From Anaerohabitans sp964387285 (GTDB lineage: Bacteria; Zhuqueibacterota; Zhuqueibacteria; Residuimicrobiales; Residuimicrobiaceae): a stretch of 64,000 bases of DNA. A program made the translations under genes and the position numbers. Shown piece by piece: positions 42,017 to 50,895 of this stretch (position 1 is its first letter; each line of letters begins with the position of its first letter). The notes under the pieces are model-generated. The model made no database searches and was not told where the DNA came from. It saw only the letters and a program-made list of their open reading frames with translations. The DNA lies in NCBI GenBank assembly GCA_964387285.1, contig CAYLWO010000016.1, forward strand, positions 1-64,000, written 5' to 3'.

Positions 42017-43780
42017 TTACTGCAAGGCTTTTTCCATACTGTCCAGGAACCGTTCGGCGTTGACAAAGCCGATCTCGCGCAAGCTGCTGATCTCCTGCCC
42101 ATCCGGTTTGACAAAGACCAGCGTCGGCATGCCCGTGACCTGATGTAAGGCCATAAAAGCTCGGGTTGCGGCATCGGGTTTTGTGCAGTCCACTTTAAGC
42201 AGATAGAAAGCGGTGCTTTTGGCCTGCACTCGACTATCGCTAAAGGTTTCCCTGTCCAGTTGTTTGCAGGGTGCGCACCAATCCGCATAAAAATCGATAA
42301 ACACCGGTTTGCCTTGCGAGAGGATTTCCTCCATGGATTCGCCGCTGTAATGATTCCAGGGCAGCGACGCGGTCCTGGCCTGCAGGGACTGATGAATCCA
42401 CAAGAGGCCAAGGCTGAGGAAGAGCAGGCCGATGATTTTTTTAAACCATTTAAACAAACGCTTGTCAGTGACCGTATGATCCAAAAAGCCGAGCAGCAAA
42501 CCGGCCAGCAGGGCGGTCATGCCGGCGAGGAACAGGAATTTATTGTCCACGCGTTCTATTTGGGGCGCTAAAAAGTAAAACGCTACGCCGATCAGCATAA
42601 ATCCGAACACTTTTTTGATCCAAACCATCCATTCGCCGGATTGCGGCAAGCGATTCAGCAATCCTGAAAATCCCGCAAGAGCCAGGTAGGGAAGTCCGAG
42701 TCCCAGACCCATGGCAAAAAAGAGCAACGCTCCTTTCAGCGCCAAACCCATGCGCGCAACGAGAGATACGAGGCCGATGATGATGCCGGCCGCGCATGGG
42801 GCAATGATGACCCCTACGGTAAGACCCATGACCAGGCTGCCGATCACGCCTTCACGGGCTGAGCCGAACCGGGTCAGCAAAAAAGTCGGTGCGCTGATTT
42901 CAAAAGCGCCGAACATGCTTGCGGCCATCAAAAGAATGATTGCGGCGATGGCGACGATAAACCAGGGACTGGCGAAAAGAAAGCCCCATTGCCGGCCGGC
43001 CAAACTTGACAGCAAGCCCAACAGAGCAAATGAGAAAGCGATGCCCAGCAGATAAAGCAAGGCGCTCAACAGACTATAAGAGCGACTACGGTTGCTCTGG
43101 CCGGCGAAATAACTGACGGTGATCGGGATGACCGGATAGACGCAGGGAGTCAGATTCAGAGCCAAACCGACGAGAAAAAATGCCAACAGCGCATAAGGCA
43201 ATCCTTTTTGCAGAATCTGTTCCGCTTTGGCTTCCTCACCGGAAACCGATGTGGTCGAACCGCTCACGGATGAGGGGGAGACCAGTGCAGAGCCGTTGCC
43301 CGGAACAATGCGCAGATCCACCTGTACGGTATCTTCCTGGGGTGCAAAACAACTTTTGTCGTTGCAGCCCTGATAAGAAACCAGCGCCTGCAGCCGGCGC
43401 AATCCCGGCGCGGCATTGCCGGCAATTTGCGCCCGGCCGATTATGGAAATGGAACCTTCATAAATCGACAGCGGGTTTTCTTCAAAGGAAAATTTTTTTA
43501 ATTCGGGTTCAGGATAGACTGCTTCGGTGAAATGTACGTCTTGACTCGGCAGAAATTGCACCGTGGTGGGGATCAAAAACTCGAGTGTCGGGGTATGTGA
43601 GTTAATGTGCAAGCCCTCGGCAATATCCAAAACGATGGTCAGATTGACATGGGCGCCCGGAGCGCTCTCTTGAGAAGCGGCGGTCATGTGCGCGGACAAA
43701 ATGGCATTGTTCAAGCCGGGTTGGGCCGGGAGGGCAAGACCGGGGACCAGAAAAAGAATGAACAGCAAACAGGGTTTCAT
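42017..43780 (-). CDS. dsbD: Thiol:disulfide interchange protein DsbD
   Basis: The 587-residue protein moves electrons from cytoplasmic thioredoxin to the periplasm. After a signal peptide (LLFILFLVPGLALPA) comes the N-terminal Ig-like domain with the reactive pair Cys..Cys in GCNDKSCFAPQ. Eight or so helices follow with the two core cysteines in NLTPCVYPV and IIAPCAAGI. The C-terminal thioredoxin domain has WCAPC. All six functional cysteines are present. The ATG overlaps the sigma-factor stop in ATGA, so translation is coupled. Confidence 0.95.
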   Translation of the reverse strand: MKPCLLFILFLVPGLALPAQPGLNNAILSAHMTAASQESAPGAHVNLTIVLDIAEGLHINSHTPTLEFLIPTTVQFLPSQDVHFTEAVYPEPELKKFSFEENPLSIYEGSISIIGRAQIAGNAAPGLRRLQALVSYQGCNDKSCFAPQEDTVQVDLRIVPGNGSALVSPSSVSGSTTSVSGEEAKAEQILQKGLPYALLAFFLVGLALNLTPCVYPVIPITVSYFAGQSNRSRSYSLLSALLYLLGIAFSFALLGLLSSLAGRQWGFLFASPWFIVAIAAIILLMAASMFGAFEISAPTFLLTRFGSAREGVIGSLVMGLTVGVIIAPCAAGIIIGLVSLVARMGLALKGALLFFAMGLGLGLPYLALAGFSGLLNRLPQSGEWMVWIKKVFGFMLIGVAFYFLAPQIERVDNKFLFLAGMTALLAGLLLGFLDHTVTDKRLFKWFKKIIGLLFLSLGLLWIHQSLQARTASLPWNHYSGESMEEILSQGKPVFIDFYADWCAPCKQLDRETFSDSRVQAKSTAFYLLKVDCTKPDAATRAFMALHQVTGMPTLVFVKPDGQEISSLREIGFVNAERFLDSMEKALQ

Positions 43781-44403
43781 CTTTTATCCTTCGATTTATC
43801 AGTCGGAGTGCGTATATACCCTTCGCGACGGGCATATTTTTCCAAAATGCGTTGCAGAATTCGTCGGCCGCGAAATAAACGCGACATGACGGTGCCGATG
43901 GGGCGATCCACCATTTCAGCGATCTCTTTGTAGGAGAAACCTTCAACGTCGGCCAGAATAATCACCATGCGGAACTCTTCAGAAAGTTGCGACAAGGCCG
44001 CTTTGACGTCGTCATCAAAAAATTCCTGGTATTGCTCTTCGTCATAGCCGCTCCATTCCGGCGTCGGATGTTGCTCCTCTTCCTCGGCCAGGCCGAATTC
44101 GACTTTATCCAGTTGTACGGATTGCGGGGTTCTTACTTTTTTGCGATATTTATTGATGAACGTATTGGTCAGGATCTTGAAAATCCACGCCTTGAAATTG
44201 GTGCCGGCCTCAAACTTGTCGAAGAAACGAAAGGCGCGCAAATAGGTGTCCTGCACCAGATCCTCGGCTTCCATGGCGTTGCGCGTCATGCGCAAGGCTG
44301 TGGAGTAGAGAGAGTTCATATGCTCAAAAGCGATCTCTTCGAATTTCGCCTTAGTTTTTTCCGCAACGTCTTTTGAGAGATTTGAGTTGTTATTTTCTTG
44401 CAC
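43777..44403 (-). CDS. ECF sigma factor (RpoE-like)
   Basis: The 208-residue sigma-70 family protein has region 2 (LYSTALRMTRNAMEAEDLVQDTYLRAFRFFDKF; FKAWIFKILTNTFINKYRKK) and region 4 (LSQLSEEFRMVIILADVEGFSYKEIAEMVDRPIGTVMSRLFRGRRIL). The linker is long and acidic (LAEEEEQHPTPEWSGYDEEQY), a trait also seen in related ECF groups of FCB and Myxococcota. The start is GTG, with AGGAAGG about 9 bases upstream. No anti-sigma gene is adjacent; dsbD overlaps its end, suggesting a link to envelope thiol stress. Confidence 0.92.
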   Translation of the reverse strand: MQENNNSNLSKDVAEKTKAKFEEIAFEHMNSLYSTALRMTRNAMEAEDLVQDTYLRAFRFFDKFEAGTNFKAWIFKILTNTFINKYRKKVRTPQSVQLDKVEFGLAEEEEQHPTPEWSGYDEEQYQEFFDDDVKAALSQLSEEFRMVIILADVEGFSYKEIAEMVDRPIGTVMSRLFRGRRILQRILEKYARREGYIRTPTDKSKDKR

Positions 44404-44424
44404 GAAACAACGCCTTCCTGGTCG

Positions 44425-45009
44425 CTACATCTGTGATTCGTCTTTCCACCGGGTTATGCGCCATTTCCCGTCTCCGGGACATTTACGAAAATTGAAAATG
44501 GCGTTTCCGGATAAATTATATTCACCCCGATTGCCATAAAGACTTAAATGCAGGGTTTTGGATAACTCGGCTGTTTGTTCGTCCTGCGTTTCGTAGATGG
44601 TCGAATTCCAGGTCAAATTAATCGTCTCGAAATTGCGCAACAAACGTCCCGTGGTTTTCAAATCCACATCCCGATTCCAGGATACAAACAATCCCGAGGA
44701 GCCCAAATTGGCGTCAAAATAAACAAAGACAAAAGAACTGTCCAGCAGCTGATCATAGACCAGTGAATCTTTAAACGTGTAAGCATAAATAAAATTTTCC
44801 AGAACCTGATCCGGCGAGGCTTGCTGGGTCAGTCGAACCGATTGCCCCGGATTGCGATCAAGTTTCGGAGAAAAGGGATTGAGACAACTCCACGACAGGC
44901 TGAGGATAATAAGGAGGATTCCCATTGTCCTCAGGAAAAACCGTCGCTGCCGCAGACAGAGCAGAAAATCAAGGGCCGACCGTTTTAAAGTTTGCCGGCG
45001 GTGATCCAT
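44425..45009 (-). CDS. NTF2-like lipoprotein of unknown function
   Basis: The 194-residue protein has a long basic N-region, a hydrophobic stretch (MGILLIILSLSWS) and a lipobox-like Cys followed by LNPFSPK. The mature part looks NTF2-like: VLENFIYAYTFKDSLVYDQLLDSSFVF at the start, and GKWRITRWKDE at the end. The product of 60561-61184 has the same plan and is probably a paralogue. The ATG at 45009 overlaps ctpA by 25 bases; ATG 44925 gives a classic lipoprotein signal and is an alternative. It lies between ctpA and the sigma factor gene. Confidence 0.72.
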   Translation of the reverse strand: MDHRRQTLKRSALDFLLCLRQRRFFLRTMGILLIILSLSWSCLNPFSPKLDRNPGQSVRLTQQASPDQVLENFIYAYTFKDSLVYDQLLDSSFVFVYFDANLGSSGLFVSWNRDVDLKTTGRLLRNFETINLTWNSTIYETQDEQTAELSKTLHLSLYGNRGEYNLSGNAIFNFRKCPGDGKWRITRWKDESQM

Positions 45010-46604
45010 TTTCCCTGTTTTAATATTTTTTTAGCGGCCGGCATGGCAGTCACGGCCTGTTCAATTTCTGAATCCGCGAATTTTAAAACCATATAATAGT
45101 GGCGACTGTCCCACAAAGTCCTGGCCATTTCAGCCTTGATCATGTTTTTAATGGCGCTTAAATCTTTTTTAAAAGCCTCTTCGCTGAATTCCAATCCGGC
45201 CTTTTTACAGGCGGCGCGCATATCCACAGCCAATTCGTCGCCAAAATCAAAAGTGCGATAAAATGAGTTAAAATTTGCAGCCAATTCCTTGTGTTGCCCG
45301 GCGTATTTGGCGCCCATTTCAAAAAAGATCCGCTTGATAACCAGTTGATTGAAAAAGCGGGTGATGCGTTCCGGTTTGGTGGTGGAATCCGGAACAATGC
45401 CGCCGCCGCCCAAGACGGTGCGACCGGCGCGCGTTTTATACGGCTTGTGCAAACTGTCCGGTTTTTGTTCCTTGGCGTCATCGTCATAGGCGTCGGCATA
45501 ATAATCCGCCAGGCCGTCGTCATAGGGGCGCTGGATGAGCCGTCCGCTGGGCGTGTAATAACGCGCCACAGTCAGACGTATGGCTGCACCGTCCTTGAGA
45601 CGGATTTGGTTCTGTACGAGTCCTTTGCCGAAACTGGTCTGACCCATCACCAGTCCGCGATCCAGATCCTGTACGGCGCCGGCGACGATTTCCGAAGCGC
45701 TGGCAGAGCCGTGATCGATCAGCACCACCAGCGGCATCATGGGATGATCCAAATTGTTGGTGGAATAGTAATCTTCATCGTTTACCTTATTGCGGCCGCG
45801 GGTATAAACCAGCCGCTCGCCGCCGGGTATGAACAGGTCGGCCACTTCAATCGCCTGCTCCAGGAGCCCGCCCGGATTATAGCGCAAGTCCAGAATCAGT
45901 TGCTGCATGCCTTGCGCTTCGAGCTCTTTGAGTGCCGTTTCGATTTCTTCAGCTGAGGTCTTGGCGAACCGGGCTAACCACACATAGCCGGTCTTGCCGT
46001 CCTTCATCATGAAGGCGGCGTAGACGCTGTAAATGGGAATGCGATCGCGGGTGATGACCACTTCAAAGGGCTCAGCATGGCCCGTGCGCAACACGGAAAT
46101 TTTCACTTTGCTGCCCTTGGCGCCGCGTAACTTTTTAAATACCTCGTCTTCAGTAATGCCGTAAGCTGATTTGTCTTCAATGCGAATGATCTGGTCGCCC
46201 GGCGCCAATCCTGCTGCCTCAGCAGGACCGCCGACTATGGGGGAGACCACCGTCAACACTTTGTTTAAGACAATAAATTCAATGCCGATGCCTTCAAAAT
46301 GGCCTTCCATGCGTTCGCTCTCTTGCGCCAGGTTTTTAGGCGCAAGGTAAACTGAGTGGGGATCCAGCTTGCCGAGCAATCCTTCAATGGCGCCGGTAAT
46401 CAGTTTTTCACTCTCTACCGGTTCCACATAATACCGCTTGACGTATAAAAAAACCTCCATAAAGCGGTCCAGATCAGAACGAATATTGTCTTGAGAATGC
46501 AACAGCCCCGGCGCCAGCTGGAGTGCAGCGCCGCCGACGGTGATGGCAGCCAGCGTGATCCATAGTATGTTTTTTAAACGACGATCCAGACCGAAGGATT
46601 TCAT
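44985..46604 (-). CDS. ctpA: Carboxyl-terminal processing peptidase (S41A) with PDZ domain
   Basis: The 539-residue periplasmic serine protease has one N-terminal membrane helix (ILWITLAAITVGGAAL), a PDZ domain (GIEFIVLNKVLTVVSPIVGGPAEAAGLAPGD) and the S41 core with LILDLRYNPGGLLEQA, nucleophile Ser in GSASASEIVAGA and Lys in QTSFGKGLVQ. The C-terminal 150 residues are the usual extension. It acts on tail sequences or on envelope proteins that control peptidoglycan hydrolases. The start ATG has AGGAG 12 bases upstream, within the stop region of the preceding GH57 gene. Confidence 0.94.
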   Translation of the reverse strand: MKSFGLDRRLKNILWITLAAITVGGAALQLAPGLLHSQDNIRSDLDRFMEVFLYVKRYYVEPVESEKLITGAIEGLLGKLDPHSVYLAPKNLAQESERMEGHFEGIGIEFIVLNKVLTVVSPIVGGPAEAAGLAPGDQIIRIEDKSAYGITEDEVFKKLRGAKGSKVKISVLRTGHAEPFEVVITRDRIPIYSVYAAFMMKDGKTGYVWLARFAKTSAEEIETALKELEAQGMQQLILDLRYNPGGLLEQAIEVADLFIPGGERLVYTRGRNKVNDEDYYSTNNLDHPMMPLVVLIDHGSASASEIVAGAVQDLDRGLVMGQTSFGKGLVQNQIRLKDGAAIRLTVARYYTPSGRLIQRPYDDGLADYYADAYDDDAKEQKPDSLHKPYKTRAGRTVLGGGGIVPDSTTKPERITRFFNQLVIKRIFFEMGAKYAGQHKELAANFNSFYRTFDFGDELAVDMRAACKKAGLEFSEEAFKKDLSAIKNMIKAEMARTLWDSRHYYMVLKFADSEIEQAVTAMPAAKKILKQGKWITAGKL

Positions 46605-46619
46605 GAAACGTTTTTACTC

Positions 46620-48779
46620 CTAAAATAAAGATTCAAAAACATACTGCAACCGGGTTTCCCAGGTTTCTCCGGGTTTGAGGGATATCTGCCAGTTCGGCAT
46701 CACCACAGAACATTGATAAACACGCTCGAATCCCGCCTCGGAGAGAGAAACGGTCTCGATGGGAAAACGCCAGAAGGCAGCCGGTTGATCAGTGATAAGA
46801 CGACAGGACAAATCCAGCCATTCATCATTTAGACTTAACTCTTTAATGCCGGTCAACTCACCGAGACCGGCCAGTTTGGCATCATTGATTTCAAGCCCTG
46901 GGCTGCGATAATAGCGATCCGGCGCATCGCCGGCCATCAGGGCAAAAGCAGATTCTGTGCCGAACCATACCGAGATGGGGCGTTCATGTAAATTGGTGAT
47001 GCTGTAATGCACCTGTAATCCGTTCTCTCGTCCGCGCAAGCTGATGGTTTTTATCACGCGCACCGGCGCCCAATCAGCGTCCACCCAGACATGACCATCG
47101 CGTTGCATGACCAACTGCAAGGACTTGCCCTTCTTGACGATCCTGGTCTGATACGGTTGATTGACAAAGTCGCCCTGTTCGCCGTATTTCGCCCGGTAAA
47201 AACTGTCCAGCGTCGCGTCTTCACGCAAAAAGTGATCAATCAGAGAAGAGCGACGATACCAATCATAGTTCAGGTGCTGGTCCAGATGCTCCTCTTTCAT
47301 GATCACCAGATCGTGAATACTGGCCACCTGGTTTTCCCCGGGTTGGTCCTGTTGCAGAACCGCCTGGCGCAGTTTACGATGATACGCTTCTTCGCGACGG
47401 GTCATGGTGTCCAGCAGGTTTATGCTGTGGCTTTTGAGGTCCAGTTCAAAAAGTGCGCCGCCCATGGCGGGGCTGAAATAGAGACCCAGACAATCGCTGT
47501 CGAGCAACACTTCATCATAACCGTCTTTGTCAAAATCGGTGATTTCGCTCTGCACCCAGCCCTGTTTCGCTTCTTCGGCCGTGTGCTGCAATCGATCCAT
47601 GATCACATCGGCCTGGATTAAGTTGCGATAGATCGGAAAACGCAGATTCGGAAGATAGAGCCCGCCAAACACGCCATGCCAATAGGGACAATTGCATTGA
47701 CCGGCGAACACATGGTTCTGCGCCTGAGCAAGCTCCTTGCTTTTTTTACTCTTGATGGAACGTACGCGCGCGGCGCTGCGCGACATGCGTTTGTGCAGAT
47801 TGTTGGATTCCGGATATTTCACCAAAAAGTTACGCCAAAATCCGCCGCGAACAAATACTTTGTGCTCGTCCGCCATTTGCCGATCAACCAGCCAGTGTTC
47901 AAAATCTTCGTATTGCATGATGCTTTTCGCAGGCAAAGCCCATTCCATCATCTCGCGGTAAGAGGCTGTGGGCAGATAAACCCGGCCGGCCGGCGGCAAT
48001 GTGATCAGGGCTTCGCTAAAGGTGATCAGGTTGATCCATTCGCGATTCTCCACCAGCATCCGGAAAAAGTTTTCCACCCACCCTCGTTCATAGCACTGTT
48101 CATAGGTCTGCGGCCAGACGCCGAATTTTTCACCGTCGTCGCCGAACACCACCAACCGTTTTCCCTCTTCATCCGCCAGAGTCTGTAAATAATCAATGGT
48201 CGCTTGCGGCGGCATGAACGGCATCGTGTAGCGCAATTTTTCGCTTATGGGAAAGATTTTAACAACATGACCGTTGTTTTCACTGAGAAAATAGCTGCGC
48301 AGCTGTTCCTCCTGAAGTCCGGCATATTTAAAGTGCGCATCATCGATGACCGTATATTGGATGCCGGCATTTGCCAATGGCTCAGGCAAATTGGGTTCCC
48401 ACACTCTTTCCGCCACCCAGGCGCCGACCGGATCGTAGCCGGTTTCATCCTTGACAAATTGCGTCAGCTTTTGAATCTGTCCGATTTTGTCTTCATCGGT
48501 AATGGCAGCCAGAATCGGTTCGTAATACCCGCCGGTCATCATTTCCACTTGACCGCTTGAGACCATTTTTCGCAAGCGCGGTATAAACTCGGGATGATTC
48601 TCCTTGATCCATTGCAAGAGAATGCCCGTGTAATGTTGCGCTAATTTGATTTCCGGGAATTTTTCCAAAACCGATAGAAACGGCAAATAGGATTTTTGAT
48701 AAGCTTCTTCGAAAACGAAATCAAAATTGCCCACGGGCTGATGATTATGGATGCCAATGGCGAGATTTATTTTTTTCAA
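46620..48779 (-). CDS. GH57 alpha-amylase/4-alpha-glucanotransferase
   Basis: The 719-residue retaining glycoside hydrolase family 57 enzyme probably rearranges alpha-1,4-glucans. The N-terminal domain has GIHNHQPVGNF (conserved motif 1), TGGYYEPIL, the nucleophile Glu in WVAERVWEPNLP and the acid/base region VVFGDDGEKFGVW. DUF1925 and DUF1926-type domains form the C-terminal half (CNCPYWHGVFGGLYLP). The true start is TTG 48779, with AGGAG 6 bases upstream; the longer frame runs into the preceding dehydrogenase gene. That gene ends 13 bases upstream, so they are co-transcribed. No glycogen genes are adjacent. Confidence 0.9.
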   Translation of the reverse strand: MKKINLAIGIHNHQPVGNFDFVFEEAYQKSYLPFLSVLEKFPEIKLAQHYTGILLQWIKENHPEFIPRLRKMVSSGQVEMMTGGYYEPILAAITDEDKIGQIQKLTQFVKDETGYDPVGAWVAERVWEPNLPEPLANAGIQYTVIDDAHFKYAGLQEEQLRSYFLSENNGHVVKIFPISEKLRYTMPFMPPQATIDYLQTLADEEGKRLVVFGDDGEKFGVWPQTYEQCYERGWVENFFRMLVENREWINLITFSEALITLPPAGRVYLPTASYREMMEWALPAKSIMQYEDFEHWLVDRQMADEHKVFVRGGFWRNFLVKYPESNNLHKRMSRSAARVRSIKSKKSKELAQAQNHVFAGQCNCPYWHGVFGGLYLPNLRFPIYRNLIQADVIMDRLQHTAEEAKQGWVQSEITDFDKDGYDEVLLDSDCLGLYFSPAMGGALFELDLKSHSINLLDTMTRREEAYHRKLRQAVLQQDQPGENQVASIHDLVIMKEEHLDQHLNYDWYRRSSLIDHFLREDATLDSFYRAKYGEQGDFVNQPYQTRIVKKGKSLQLVMQRDGHVWVDADWAPVRVIKTISLRGRENGLQVHYSITNLHERPISVWFGTESAFALMAGDAPDRYYRSPGLEINDAKLAGLGELTGIKELSLNDEWLDLSCRLITDQPAAFWRFPIETVSLSEAGFERVYQCSVVMPNWQISLKPGETWETRLQYVFESLF

Positions 48780-48792
48780 CAACTGCTCCTTT

Positions 48793-49911
48793 TCATAATT
48801 TTTCCGCCACCGCCTGCGCCACTTCCAGCGAAGAATGATGTCCACCCATGTCATAGGTGGCGACACGACCTTCGCGAATGACGGCGGCAACGGCGTTTTC
48901 CAGGCGACCGGCTTTATCCGTTTCGCCCAGCCAATCCAGCATCAACTTGGCGGTGAGCAACATCGCCATAGGATTGACTTTGTATTGACCGGCATATTTT
49001 GGCGCAGATCCATGCGTCGGTTCAAACACCGCATACGCATCGCCAATGTTGCCGCTGGAACTGAAACCGAGGCCGCCGATCAACTGTGCGCACAGATCAG
49101 AAATAATGTCGCCGAACATGTTGCTCGTGACCAGCACGCCGTAATCCTGCGGATTTTTGATCAGCCACATGCACATGGCGTCGATATTGGCTTCCCATAG
49201 AGCGATGCCCGGATACTCTTTGGCGACCTGTCGCGCTTCGCGGACAAACAATCCGCTGGTTTCGCGCAGCACATTCGGTTTTTCCACAACCGTTACGCTT
49301 TTATAGCCGTGTTTTTGCGCATAGATGAATGCGTCACGAATAATATTGCGGCTGGCCTGACGGGTAATGACGCGCAAAGAGACCGCCATATCTTCAGCAG
49401 CCACCGCGCCAAAGCGTTTCATTTTGGGAGCATGTTCGGTTAAAACCTGACGCACTTTATCCGGCATGGGGAAAAATTCAATGCCGCAATAGAGGTCTTC
49501 GGTGTTTTCCCGAAATACCACCAGATCAATATCATCGCGATAGTTCAGGGGATTGCCGGCATAGGCTTTGCAGGGACGCAGGTTGGTGCGCAGATTAAAT
49601 TCTTGTCGCAGCCGAACGATGGGGCTGCTGTATACCAATCCTTTGCCGCGCAATTCAGGCGCCAGTTCGGCATCCGCTTCCTCTTTGGGCTTGGAGGTTA
49701 TGGCGCCAAAGAGACAACAATCGGTATTCTTTAACAACGTTATGGTGCGCGCCGGCAACGGGTCGCCTTCTTTGCACCAAAATTCCCAGCCGATGTCGCC
49801 GGGAAAATAGTCCGCATCCAGATTCAGTTTGTCCAGGACAATACGACAAGCATCCATAACATCCTTGCCGATGCCATCGCCCGGCAGCACAGCGATCCGA
49901 TATTTAGCCAT
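48793..49911 (-). CDS. Isocitrate/isopropylmalate family dehydrogenase
   Basis: The 372-residue beta-decarboxylating dehydrogenase acts on a 2-hydroxy-carboxylate with NAD(P). It shows LPGDGIGKDVM, the substrate arginines in SSPIVRLRQEFNLRTNLRP, RENTEDLY (typical of NAD-dependent isocitrate or homoisocitrate types) and the metal-binding aspartates in LVTSNMFGDIISDL. FEPTHGSAPKYAG is the adenosine site. It may be an NAD-isocitrate dehydrogenase; 3-isopropylmalate or tartrate dehydrogenase are alternatives. The ATG has GGGAG 7 bases upstream. It leads an operon with the GH57 gene. Confidence 0.88.
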   Translation of the reverse strand: MAKYRIAVLPGDGIGKDVMDACRIVLDKLNLDADYFPGDIGWEFWCKEGDPLPARTITLLKNTDCCLFGAITSKPKEEADAELAPELRGKGLVYSSPIVRLRQEFNLRTNLRPCKAYAGNPLNYRDDIDLVVFRENTEDLYCGIEFFPMPDKVRQVLTEHAPKMKRFGAVAAEDMAVSLRVITRQASRNIIRDAFIYAQKHGYKSVTVVEKPNVLRETSGLFVREARQVAKEYPGIALWEANIDAMCMWLIKNPQDYGVLVTSNMFGDIISDLCAQLIGGLGFSSSGNIGDAYAVFEPTHGSAPKYAGQYKVNPMAMLLTAKLMLDWLGETDKAGRLENAVAAVIREGRVATYDMGGHHSSLEVAQAVAEKL

Positions 49912-49986
49912 ACCACTCCCTTTGCATTAGTTCGATGCAATATATATTTTAGTTATTTATAAGGTTTTATTCAAGAGAAATGTGTC

Positions 49987-50874
49987 TCACAGGTCTACCG
50001 TGATGGAAAATTGATGGGTGTTGCCAAGCCCCTGTTTGAAGGGTACATATGCGTAATCAAGCTGCCAGGTCTTCAGATGAACGCCAAATCCCGTGCTGAA
50101 ATCACGATTGCTGTGATTTGCAGCATATCCGGCGCGTAAAGCCAGCAAGCTCAACGGACGAACTTCCACACCGGCATTGAGATAACTGTCTTTATCTAAA
50201 ATTTTTACATAGTCCGCTGCGAGCAAGGCCTGCAAGGGGCTATCGCCCAAAGACAAGCAATAACTGGCGCCGATGCGGATGGTCTCGGGAAGATTTAATT
50301 TTTCTTTATCCAGCGCGGTTGTGGAGCCGAGATTTTGCACAACCGCAGCCAGGGTCAGTCTGTCTGCAGCGGTGCGAAATTGCACGCCGATATCAGCCGC
50401 ATAACCGTTTGCTGACTCGATATAAATTTTTTCATACAAATAGCGCAGATTCACCCCCACAGACACCTGTTCGCCCAGTTTACGGGACACGGTGAAACCA
50501 AATCCGACGGTATGGGCTGAAAAAGTGCTTAACGGTTCTTCCGTAGCTGTCTCACGTTGTTCAATGCCGTCTACACTGGTGAGCAGGGCATGCAATCCCC
50601 ATGACCAGGTTTGTCCGGGCATAGCCAGGCTTAATGCTTCGTGAGTAATGCCCTGATACCATTCGTTGTGCGTAAAGTGCGCCTGGCGATGATGCAACCA
50701 GGTCAGGGCCGAGGGATTCCAAAACGGTGCAGCGCTGCCCTGGTCCACGGCAACGGCAGCTTCAGCCATGGCTGTGGCGCGACTGCTGCTGCCGATTTGT
50801 AAAGCAGCCAGGCCGCTCCCGGCCCAACTGGCTCCGAATGCCACTAAAACAAAAATTAGAATATATGGTTTCAT
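49987..50874 (-). CDS. PorV/PorQ-like outer-membrane beta-barrel protein
   Basis: The 295-residue protein has a signal peptide (YILIFVLVAFGASWAGSGLAA) followed directly by the PorV-type opening LQIGSSSRATAMAEAAVAV...APFWNPSALTW. The rest is alternating amphipathic strands (VGFGFTVSRKLGEQVSVGVNLRYLYEKI; LDYAYVPF), ending in FSITVDL, a barrel-type C-terminus. In type IX secretion systems PorV shuttles cargo at the outer membrane. It follows another PorV-like gene by 21 bases in a four-gene cluster. AAGGACC precedes the ATG. Confidence 0.83.
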   Translation of the reverse strand: MKPYILIFVLVAFGASWAGSGLAALQIGSSSRATAMAEAAVAVDQGSAAPFWNPSALTWLHHRQAHFTHNEWYQGITHEALSLAMPGQTWSWGLHALLTSVDGIEQRETATEEPLSTFSAHTVGFGFTVSRKLGEQVSVGVNLRYLYEKIYIESANGYAADIGVQFRTAADRLTLAAVVQNLGSTTALDKEKLNLPETIRIGASYCLSLGDSPLQALLAADYVKILDKDSYLNAGVEVRPLSLLALRAGYAANHSNRDFSTGFGVHLKTWQLDYAYVPFKQGLGNTHQFSITVDL

Positions 50875-50895
50875 ATTGGTCCTTATCTCTCTTTG

